Assembly: GCF_934754625.1 (NCBI RefSeq)
Contig: NZ_CAKVIU010000035.1
Length of the DNA: 25,473 bases
Direction: 5' to 3' (one strand)
Source: Catenibacterium sp900764725
GTDB taxonomy: Bacteria; Bacillota_I; Bacilli_A; Erysipelotrichales; Coprobacillaceae
Shown: piece by piece, positions 1 through 5,916 of the stretch
How the letters are laid out: every line of letters begins with the position of its first letter
How positions within the stretch are numbered: the stretch's first letter is position 1
The notes under the pieces: model-generated
The model's database searches: none
What the model saw: only the letters and a program-made list of their open reading frames with translations
What the model was told of the DNA's origin: nothing
Made by a program: the position numbers and the translations under genes

Positions 1-411
1 GATTCAAATAGATTTACACTTGTAACTCCAAAGTCTGAAAATGATGTACGATTACAAGCTACACTTGGCAATCAGAATCCCACGGACTTGCCCGCGGGAG
101 TAGTCAGATTCAATAATTGTTTATGTCATTTTGCGAACTTCTCTTTTATGAGAAACAAAGAAACACAATTTAATCAATGTGATTTGAGTCAAGCTGTATT
201 TCAGGATACTACAATGAATAAGACAAAATATAAGGACTGCAAGATGATTCAAACAACATTTCTTCATGCATCACTTAAAAATATAGATTTATCTACATGT
301 CTTATTGAAGCAATTGAAGCAACTCCTCAAGATGTAAGTGGCGCAATTATTGATGAAATGCAAGCATCTGCTTTTATTCACTTACTAAATATTAAAATAA
401 AAGAGGCATAA
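1..411 (+). CDS. Pentapeptide-repeat protein, C-terminal part (cut by window edge)
   Basis: The reading frame is open from base 1, so the gene probably begins outside the window; the first in-frame start candidate is a TTG at 88 without a convincing ribosome binding site. From about base 109 the translation shows the five-residue periodicity of pentapeptide-repeat proteins (FNNC, FANFS, FNQCDLSQAVF, YKDCKM, LKNIDLSTC). It ends with a segment like the C-terminal cap of Bacillota members of this family (TPQDVSGAIIDEMQA). Such proteins form a right-handed beta-helix; some (Qnr, MfpA) protect gyrase by mimicking DNA, but many have no known role, and nothing here assigns one. The first 29 codons do not show the repeat, and the only GC-rich palindrome in the area (CCCGCGGG, 91–98) lies just before the recognisable part. 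The stop codon at 409 is inside a hairpin shared with the convergent LTA synthase gene. Confidence 0.65.
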   Translation, partial: DSNRFTLVTPKSENDVRLQATLGNQNPTDLPAGVVRFNNCLCHFANFSFMRNKETQFNQCDLSQAVFQDTTMNKTKYKDCKMIQTTFLHASLKNIDLSTCLIEAIEATPQDVSGAIIDEMQASAFIHLLNIKIKEA

Positions 412-422
412 TGAAATGCCTC
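403..422 (-). terminator. Terminator shared by two convergent genes
   Basis: GAGGCAT (403–409) pairs with ATGCCTC (416–422). On the minus strand the hairpin is followed by TTTTATTTT, so it should terminate the LTA synthase transcript. The plus-strand side has no U-tract. The stop codons of both convergent genes overlap the stem. Confidence 0.7.
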
Positions 423-3351
423 ATTGAGTGAAATTCATATTTTCAAGGTAATTATTACCTGCTGTCATGTCATATTGGACAAGTTTATAGTCATTATATA
501 ATTCTTTTTGTGATGATGTGAGATCATTATATTTAATAATCTTTCCATCAATATCAATCATAGCTGCATCAGATTCTTCTTCAGAACCTGCTGCAGCTTT
601 TGTAGTTATAACAGGTAATTCATCTAGAACCTTTTCTAATAATGCACTATAAGGTGTTGTTTTAGTTAAGGTTTGTTTTTGTACAAGGGACATGAAATCA
701 GTTGGTGCGACAAGATCATATTGTTTATAGATTCTTCTGCCAAGATGTCTTCTTGCATATTTATTAGAATAGATAAAATAATCTGTTTGATGAAGAACAT
801 TATTATTGTTTGTATCCCAATAAATTCCAGGTAAGTGGTCACCATAGAAAACAAAGGTGATAGGCTTATTAATACTATCTATTTTTTCAATAAAGTTCTT
901 CACTGCTTCATCTGTATAATGAAGTCCCATCACATATTCTTCAACCATTCCTCTCACATAATCATTAGTGACTGCATTACCACTTACGGCATATTTTTCT
1001 TTACCATTGTAGTAATTGTTGTCATATGGCAAATGATTCTGCATAGTGACAAGGTTGATGAATTTACTACCATTTGCATCTATAATTTCATCTATTGTAT
1101 TGGCATAAGCTGTTTCATCTGATAAATAAGCACTGCGATCAATAGAAGCTTGATGCTTGATTGGATATTTAGATCCTAGATACATAAATTTATTAAAACC
1201 AAAGTTCTGATAAACTGTCTGACGGCTATAATAAACACCAATATATGGATGAATTGCAACTGCTTGATTAAATAAACGAGAAAAAGCATAAGCATGATTT
1301 TGTGTTGTGACAAGCTGCGTATAAGGTGTTAAGGCCGCAGAGAAGAACCCTTGGTTTAAACCAGTTAACGCCATATATTCCATATTAGCTGTTCCACCTC
1401 CATAGCCGGTACTATACATAAGTCCTGAAGTGGTTGTTTTCATTAAGCTTCTAATATAAGGAATAGGATCATTTGCCAGAGTGAGTTCAGGAATGCGATA
1501 TGGATCTGCAAAACTTTCAGATAAGCCCATAATTACAATCTGATCATCCCAGTCATTTCTTCTTCTCTTATTAATTCTTGCAGATTCTTCTGCATATTTC
1601 TGATAGATTTTAGTCATTGTTTCTTTACTATAGTTTTCTGGTTCATCCATAACAGTTACATCAATATTATTGAGGAACTGTAAGAGCGGTCCATTGACCT
1701 TCGCACCAAATAACTGATTAAAGAAATAAGGCTGATCTCCAAGATTACGCATTAATGCATTGACATAAGATCCATCATGATTGTAAAGAAGTGTACCACT
1801 AAAGAATATACATGCAGCAAGTACCCACATGATACTCTTTTTAAGAGTCATATGTATTGCGCGATGATGTTTCTTTTCTAAATAAACAATTAAAACAACT
1901 ACAACAATTACCAAAGCAATACTCGCAATAATGATATTTTTACCCATCATTCCAAGTAAACTCTTCCATGCTTTAATCATTGCGAGGTCTCCTGGGATAA
2001 TTGGTTCTTCACGATAAATAACCTTTAAGCGATTGGCTACAGTAATGACAATCTGAGCAAAGCCAGTAATTAAAACAGAGAACCAATAATGTCTTGTAAT
2101 AGCCATAAGGAAACGAGCCACTAAGACAAGCATTAAGGTATTAAGTAAGACAAAGAATTGTCTTGCGAAGAGTGTATACCAGAAAATATTGTAAGTTTCT
2201 ATCGCATTGATTTCGATATTGTAACTTGTATTCATGGCGATGAATGATGCATAAGAAAGAATATAGGCAACAATAATCATAATGATATTGATTCTATGAT
2301 TCTTTAAATACTGTTTAACAAATTCGACCTCTTTAGTTAACCATTCATTGCTTAATTCAAAGTCACTAAAATGTTCTTCTATTGATTTAACTATTCTTTT
2401 AACCTGTGGAAGTTGTTTAATTAATAGTGTGATTAGGAAGATAATAAAGACAATAACTAAAGCCTCTATTTCGCTTTGTCTAAACAGCTTATTAAATGAT
2501 GTTCCTACAAGATCTTCATTCCAAGATACAATGTTTTCTAATCGTCCTGCTCCAATCAAGACAAGAGAAGCAATAGGAATATAGCGAACAAAAGACCAAT
2601 TAAAGAATGGAATATTTCTTAAAAGACGAATAAAAAGAATCGCAATCATTACTTCAAAGAATGAAGTAGATGTAGTAAAGCGTAATGCAGTGGACATATC
2701 TCCATGCACAATCTTAGAACATAGTGGCATCATAGTGACACATAGCATATTGATTAAACAAAGAAGAATTAAAGGAATGATTGAAAAACGTTTTTCTTCT
2801 GATGCTTCAATGACACCTAGATAAAATAATATGAACGTGAACGGAATACTATATCCATCACCTAGTCCCACTGGATCAATACCACTTAGTGTTGGTAAAA
2901 GAAGAAGTCCTAAAAGAAGCCATTTTAAATAGCTGTAATTCACCTTCTTCATGAATGGAAAACAAATCAAAGATAAAATAACACCTGTAATAACGGGTGA
3001 TACGTTTCTAATTATTGGAAAGAAGATTGAATAAACTGCATTTGTATCTATTTTTTGTGTTAGTAAAAAACAAATGATTGTAGAGATGAGCCCTACACCT
3101 ATTGTATAAAGCCATAGTTTAAGTGCTTCAGCAAGACTATTTTCTTTCTTAGAATAAATATATCCTAAAGATACGATAACAAGGTCGAGCCCAATAAGAG
3201 TAATGATATGCTGGAGCTGGATGGTACTCATTAAAGTACCTACTTTACTTATATTGATATGTTTTGCATGGGATGTCCAAAAGAGCTGATCAAGAAGCAT
3301 CAGTAGAGTCCCTATTATTAAAGATAGATGTGCTGTATGTGTCTTTTTCAA
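421..3351 (-). CDS. LTA synthase family phosphoglycerol transferase, large polytopic form
   Basis: This 976-residue protein has a very long hydrophobic N-terminal half (roughly residues 1–540, more than ten likely membrane spans) and an extracellular sulfatase-fold domain (about 600–900). Family landmarks are present: LSESF near residue 611 (metal-ligand Glu), GGGTANMEY near 652 (the Thr equivalent to the LtaS nucleophile), an Arg in YYSRQTVYQNFGF, and YGDHLPG near 836 (metal-ligand Asp-His). The active site therefore looks complete. Classical LtaS has about 650 residues and five spans, so the membrane part is greatly extended. Probable role: transfer of glycerophosphate or a related phospho-alditol group to a membrane-anchored polymer outside the cell. 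The start is a TTG with GGGGAG eight bases upstream. Another substrate is possible; family membership is firm, specificity is not. Confidence 0.8.
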   Translation of the reverse strand: MKKTHTAHLSLIIGTLLMLLDQLFWTSHAKHINISKVGTLMSTIQLQHIITLIGLDLVIVSLGYIYSKKENSLAEALKLWLYTIGVGLISTIICFLLTQKIDTNAVYSIFFPIIRNVSPVITGVILSLICFPFMKKVNYSYLKWLLLGLLLLPTLSGIDPVGLGDGYSIPFTFILFYLGVIEASEEKRFSIIPLILLCLINMLCVTMMPLCSKIVHGDMSTALRFTTSTSFFEVMIAILFIRLLRNIPFFNWSFVRYIPIASLVLIGAGRLENIVSWNEDLVGTSFNKLFRQSEIEALVIVFIIFLITLLIKQLPQVKRIVKSIEEHFSDFELSNEWLTKEVEFVKQYLKNHRINIIMIIVAYILSYASFIAMNTSYNIEINAIETYNIFWYTLFARQFFVLLNTLMLVLVARFLMAITRHYWFSVLITGFAQIVITVANRLKVIYREEPIIPGDLAMIKAWKSLLGMMGKNIIIASIALVIVVVVLIVYLEKKHHRAIHMTLKKSIMWVLAACIFFSGTLLYNHDGSYVNALMRNLGDQPYFFNQLFGAKVNGPLLQFLNNIDVTVMDEPENYSKETMTKIYQKYAEESARINKRRRNDWDDQIVIMGLSESFADPYRIPELTLANDPIPYIRSLMKTTTSGLMYSTGYGGGTANMEYMALTGLNQGFFSAALTPYTQLVTTQNHAYAFSRLFNQAVAIHPYIGVYYSRQTVYQNFGFNKFMYLGSKYPIKHQASIDRSAYLSDETAYANTIDEIIDANGSKFINLVTMQNHLPYDNNYYNGKEKYAVSGNAVTNDYVRGMVEEYVMGLHYTDEAVKNFIEKIDSINKPITFVFYGDHLPGIYWDTNNNNVLHQTDYFIYSNKYARRHLGRRIYKQYDLVAPTDFMSLVQKQTLTKTTPYSALLEKVLDELPVITTKAAAGSEEESDAAMIDIDGKIIKYNDLTSSQKELYNDYKLVQYDMTAGNNYLENMNFTQ

Positions 3352-3384
3352 ATTATTTACTCCCCTTTTTATTTAACGCTAAAT

Positions 3385-3390
3385 ATTATA
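3385..3390 (-). promoter_or_regulatory. -10 element for the LTA synthase gene
   Basis: A perfect TATAAT lies on the minus strand 34 bases upstream of the TTG start. No good -35 hexamer is visible at 16–18 bases, so the promoter call rests on the -10 alone. Confidence 0.45.
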
Positions 3391-3437
3391 TCATCTTAAC
3401 CTAAAAATAACATTAAACAATGTAATAAAAATGCATG

Positions 3438-3460
3438 AAAAAAAGGGACATAATTGTCCC
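3438..3460 (-). terminator. Original trkAH terminator, now separated from trkH by an IS
   Basis: On the minus strand GGGACA–ATTA–TGTCCC is followed by seven T residues, a typical rho-independent terminator. Its promoter-proximal arm matches the sequence just after the trkH stop codon at 5916–5918, now 2.4 kb away. The insertion sequence entered this hairpin and duplicated eight bases of it, so the copy here kept a full stem and U-tract. Confidence 0.8.
3453..3460. repeat. Target-site duplication, left copy
   Basis: ATTGTCCC, identical to 5909–5916. An 8-bp duplication is the usual length for ISL3-family elements, and the two copies bracket the matched ends of the element exactly. Confidence 0.85.
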
Positions 3461-3488
3461 GAGTAACTAAATAGACTTGGGGTTTACT
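3461..3488 (+). repeat. IS left terminal inverted repeat
   Basis: Begins GAGTAACTAAATAGACTT followed by GGGGTTT. Compared ungapped with the inverse of 5881–5908, about 17 of 28 positions match, concentrated in the inner half (AAA, ACT, GGGGTTT, CT). Confidence 0.7.
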
Positions 3489-3499
3489 CAAGCTTTTAA

Positions 3500-3527
3500 A
3501 ATGCCAGGGGTTATGACTCCTGGCATT
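3500..3527 (+). terminator. Hairpin just inside the IS left end (possible inward-facing terminator)
   Basis: AATGCCAGGGGT (3500–3511) pairs with ACTCCTGGCATT (3516–3527) around a TATG loop: twelve pairs with one G·U. On the plus strand it is followed by ACTTTT, a weak U-tract. Structures in this position often stop outside transcription from entering a transposase gene; that role is inferred. Confidence 0.55.
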
Positions 3528-3634
3528 ACTTTTGGGCTATTAACTTTTTAGGGGCAGTTTTCTGCTATCTATTTTGTTTATTTCATAAATCATTTATCAT
3601 GTTCTTAAGATCAATAAATTTATAGAAAGAAAAA

Positions 3635-3675
3635 AGGATAAGCATCGAAAGTTTGGCGACCGACATGCTTATCCT
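3635..3675 (+). promoter_or_regulatory. Hairpin overlapping the start of the IS accessory ORF
   Basis: AGGATAAGCAT (3635–3645) is a perfect 11-bp inverted repeat of ATGCTTATCCT (3665–3675), with a 19-base loop. The ATG at 3665, the best start candidate for the first IS ORF, opens the 3' arm and would be paired when the hairpin forms. No U-tract follows, so it does not look like a terminator. Confidence 0.55.
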
Positions 3676-4126
3676 GTCCAATAAGAACACTATGATAATA
3701 ATAAAACTTTCATCTAAAATCAAGCATATTACTCAAAATCAATATGAAAAAATTATTCAATCCCTGAACTTCAATGAACTATCATGTCCTAAATGTAATT
3801 CCAAAGGTCTTCGTGCGCACGCATCTTATAGTCGCTATGTTGATTTCTTTAAACGCAGTCATAAAGTCACAATACAAAGATTAAGATGTCCTGAATGCGG
3901 ATCTACTCATGCAGTTCTTATTGAAGATATGATTCCATATTCCATTGCTTCTTATGACCTGATTATTGAAGTTATAGCTGATATAGACTTTTTCGAATCT
4001 TCTCATGCTGCTTATCTTAAAGACAAGTATCTGCCTTATTTTTTTGATTATGATTCCTTCTGTGAAATGAATAAAAGAAAAAATTACCTTAATTTTTTTA
4101 TGATTTTTCACATAACTTTTATATAG
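3665..4126 (+). CDS. DUF6431-like zinc-ribbon accessory protein of the IS
   Basis: A 153-residue protein if started at the ATG at 3665. A TTG at 3653 and an ATG at 3692 are in frame too, and none has a clear ribosome binding site. It contains a zinc-ribbon pattern, CPKC at about residues 41–44 and CPEC at about 74–77, with a basic stretch between them (SRYVDFFKRSHKVTIQRLR). It resembles the N-terminal zinc-finger region of the ISL3 transposase encoded next, and proteins annotated DUF6431 that accompany such transposases in Bacillota (from memory, not checked). The C-terminal third is hydrophobic and aromatic. It probably binds the element's ends or RNA, or modulates transposition; this is inference. 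Its stop codon lies in the 5' arm of the hairpin that covers the transposase ribosome binding site, which suggests translational coupling. Confidence 0.6.
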   Translation: MLILSNKNTMIIIKLSSKIKHITQNQYEKIIQSLNFNELSCPKCNSKGLRAHASYSRYVDFFKRSHKVTIQRLRCPECGSTHAVLIEDMIPYSIASYDLIIEVIADIDFFESSHAAYLKDKYLPYFFDYDSFCEMNKRKNYLNFFMIFHITFI

Positions 4127-4182
4127 TACAGCTCTTTTTATTGATATTCTTTCATTATAAAAACGAAAGGAGCTGTACTATA
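4122..4182 (+). promoter_or_regulatory. Long hairpin sequestering the transposase ribosome binding site
   Basis: Bases 4122–4138 pair with 4166–4182. The outer 13 pairs are perfect (TATAGTACAGCTC with its complement), followed by one G·U and three A-U pairs, around a 27-base loop. The transposase ribosome binding site AAAGGAG (4166–4172) is entirely in the 3' arm, and the ATG at 4184 follows immediately. The stop codon of the accessory ORF (4124–4126) lies in the 5' arm, so a ribosome finishing that ORF would open the stem. Confidence 0.75.
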
Positions 4183-4183
4183 C

Positions 4184-5629
4184 ATGAAAACTAGTAATAA
4201 TTCTCCAGCTGACAATGAAGTCGCTAAAAACGATACCCCTAATGCACTCATTTCCGATAATGATCTGCTAAAGTTCTTTAATCTGGAAAGAGAGAATGTT
4301 CAAGATTTCTCCATCACCCGCAAAAAGGACGGAATGTACGTCAATATCACGCTTAATAAGACCTGGGTCCAGTGTCCTGTATGCGGGCATATGACAAGCA
4401 GGGTGAAGGACTACACGGATAAGAAGATAACCCATTCCGTTCTGAGCATCACTAACTGCTATATCATCTATCATGCAAGAAGATATGAGTGTCCCCACTG
4501 CAAGAAGACGTTCTATGAAAATAATCCCTTTACCTTTGGAGGAAAGCTCTCTGTAGCTACTGTATTCAATGTTCTCAGAGATCTCAAGGCTCCAAATGCA
4601 ACATTCACAGATGTCGCCAAAAGATACGGCATATCCACTACATCTGCTATTAATATTTTTGACAGACATGTCCATATCTCCAGAAGACAGCTACCTGAGT
4701 GTCTTGCTCTGGATGAAGTGTACGCCTTCAAGTCTCATGACAGTGATTATGTCTGTGTAATCATGGATTACCTGGACAAGAAGATTGTGGATGTACTTCC
4801 ATCCAGACGCAAGTACGACCTGCTGAATTATTTCATGCTCATTCCACTAGAGGAGCGTAAGAAAGTGAAATATGTCTCATTTGACATGTGGGAGACATAT
4901 CGAATCGTAGTAAAACATGTTTTTCCCGATGCATGTTGTATAACAGACCATTTTCATGTAATTCAGGAATTAACTCGCAGGGTTGATAGAGTGAGAATCC
5001 GTGTTCAGAACAGATTCAGAAATACTGTTAACACCCTTAAACCGAAGAAAAATAATAAAACTATAACCCCCGAAGAACTGATAGAACTCGAAGAAGCATC
5101 CAGATACTATTATGTATTAAAAAAATTCAATTGGCTGCTTGCTTCAACCAACAAGAAAATACTAGATGTCAACGTTGAAAGAAGATTCAATCATAGACTT
5201 AATAGATATCTCAATTACAGTGAAATACTAGCTTATATGCTGGCTATTGATGATGAGCTTGAGGAAGCATTCTATCTAAGGAATGATGTCACTTATTTCT
5301 ATGATCACTGCACTTATGACACTGCAAAGAAACAGCTTGAGAAGATCATAACTGATTTCAGAAGCAGCACTGTCGCAGAGATGAGTCCGTTTGCGAACAC
5401 TCTTACCAACTGGAAAAAGGAGATCATCAACAGCTTCATAATTGTGGATGACAAGGCAAACAGAAAGATGAACACTGCAATCGTTGAAAACAGAAACAAG
5501 TCCATCAAGCTCCTCAAGCATGCCTCAAACGGCTATCTGAACTGGGAGAGATTTCGCAATCGTATCCTTTATACATTAAACGAGGATACGACATTCTATT
5601 ACACAAGTATCAGAAAGGATGGTAAATAA
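4184..5629 (+). CDS. ISL3-family DDE transposase
   Basis: 481 residues, normal size for the family. The N-terminus has a zinc finger (CPVC at about 65–68, CPHC at about 104–107) followed by a helix-turn-helix-like stretch (FTDVAKRYGISTTSAINIF). The DDE core shows LDEVY (first Asp, about 177), SFDMWETYR (second Asp, about 233), the characteristic TDHFHVIQEL, and a C-terminal TAIVENRNKSIKLLK carrying the likely catalytic Glu near 434, then the usual NWERFRNRI ending. No frameshift or stop interrupts it. It should cut and join the element's ends and make 8-bp target duplications, as seen here. The AAAGGAG ribosome binding site is buried in a hairpin, so expression is probably limited after transcription. 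The first half looks somewhat richer in G and C than the rest. Confidence 0.92.
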   Translation: MKTSNNSPADNEVAKNDTPNALISDNDLLKFFNLERENVQDFSITRKKDGMYVNITLNKTWVQCPVCGHMTSRVKDYTDKKITHSVLSITNCYIIYHARRYECPHCKKTFYENNPFTFGGKLSVATVFNVLRDLKAPNATFTDVAKRYGISTTSAINIFDRHVHISRRQLPECLALDEVYAFKSHDSDYVCVIMDYLDKKIVDVLPSRRKYDLLNYFMLIPLEERKKVKYVSFDMWETYRIVVKHVFPDACCITDHFHVIQELTRRVDRVRIRVQNRFRNTVNTLKPKKNNKTITPEELIELEEASRYYYVLKKFNWLLASTNKKILDVNVERRFNHRLNRYLNYSEILAYMLAIDDELEEAFYLRNDVTYFYDHCTYDTAKKQLEKIITDFRSSTVAEMSPFANTLTNWKKEIINSFIIVDDKANRKMNTAIVENRNKSIKLLKHASNGYLNWERFRNRILYTLNEDTTFYYTSIRKDGK

Positions 5630-5630
5630 T

Positions 5631-5825
5631 ATGAGTAAGGTTTTTAAACTTATTGTAGATGAGTGTAATGAAACAGTAATACTTGAAGAAGATGAAGCTT
5701 TAGAGGATATTCTTATTCGTCTGGAGTCTATTTCTCATCGAATTGATGATATTCAGTATTTCCTAATAAAAAATAACGATGAAGACTCATCGTTAGATTT
5801 AGATAATTCTGAAATAGACTTCTAA
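5631..5825 (+). CDS. Small acidic hypothetical protein inside the IS
   Basis: A 64-residue ORF begins at the ATG at 5631, two bases after the transposase stop; an in-frame ATG at 5619 overlaps the transposase end. A ribosome-binding-like AAAGGA lies in the last transposase codons, so translation may be coupled. The product is strongly acidic, with Glu-rich helical sequence (VILEEDEALEDILIRL, then ISHRIDDIQYFLI) and a tail rich in Asp and Ser. It has no signal peptide or cysteines. I recognise no family. The helical part could form a short coiled coil. Lying between transposase and right end, it travels with the element and may be a regulator or partner of the basic transposase; this is inference, and a chance ORF is not excluded. 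Confidence 0.5.
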   Translation: MSKVFKLIVDECNETVILEEDEALEDILIRLESISHRIDDIQYFLIKNNDEDSSLDLDNSEIDF

Positions 5826-5830
5826 AGCAT

Positions 5831-5862
5831 AAAAAAGTATGGGGTGAGATTCACCTCATACT
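5831..5862 (-). terminator. Terminator inside the IS right end, facing inward
   Basis: On the minus strand AGTATGAGGTGA, a three-base loop, and TCACCCCATACT form twelve pairs (one G·U), followed directly by a run of Ts (A5831–A5836 on the plus strand). It would stop transcripts entering from trkH before they run antisense through the transposase, and it substitutes for the displaced trkAH terminator. Confidence 0.75.
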
Positions 5863-5880
5863 ACGTGATAATTAAAATAT

Positions 5881-5908
5881 AGGAAACCCCTAGTTATTTT
5901 AAATTACC
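5881..5908 (-). repeat. IS right terminal inverted repeat
   Basis: Read inward on the minus strand it begins GGTAATTTAAAATAACTA, then GGGGTTT at the same offset as in the left end. The match to the left repeat is imperfect but positionally exact. Confidence 0.7.
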
Positions 5909-5916
5909 ATTGTCCC
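5909..5916. repeat. Target-site duplication, right copy
   Basis: ATTGTCCC, identical to 3453–3460. Its last base is also the last base of the trkH stop codon on the minus strand. Confidence 0.85.

Larger units (their letters stand above)
3461..5908 (+). mobile_element. Complete ISL3-family insertion sequence with three ORFs
   Basis: This 2448-bp element is defined by flanking 8-bp duplications (ATTGTCCC) and imperfect terminal inverted repeats in which GGGGTTT falls at the same offset (bases 19–25) from each end. It carries a zinc-ribbon accessory ORF (3665–4126), an intact DDE transposase (4184–5629) and a small acidic ORF (5631–5825), all on the plus strand. Hairpins lie just inside both ends (3500–3527 and 5836–5862), a third spans the start of the first ORF, and a fourth buries the transposase ribosome binding site. 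No frameshift or internal stop is visible, so it looks potentially active. The target was the terminator of the trkA–trkH operon, so neither neighbouring coding sequence is broken. The family call rests on the transposase; closest relatives would need a search of IS collections. Confidence 0.88.

Noticed and set aside
3352..3660. Hidden gene in the gap between the LTA synthase gene and the IS accessory ORF
   Set aside because: The interval is accounted for by the LTA synthase promoter, the displaced terminator, the target duplication, the IS left repeat and hairpins; no ORF of note.
4268..4675. 135-codon minus-strand frame inside the transposase
   Set aside because: Antisense shadow of a well-supported transposase with no start signal.
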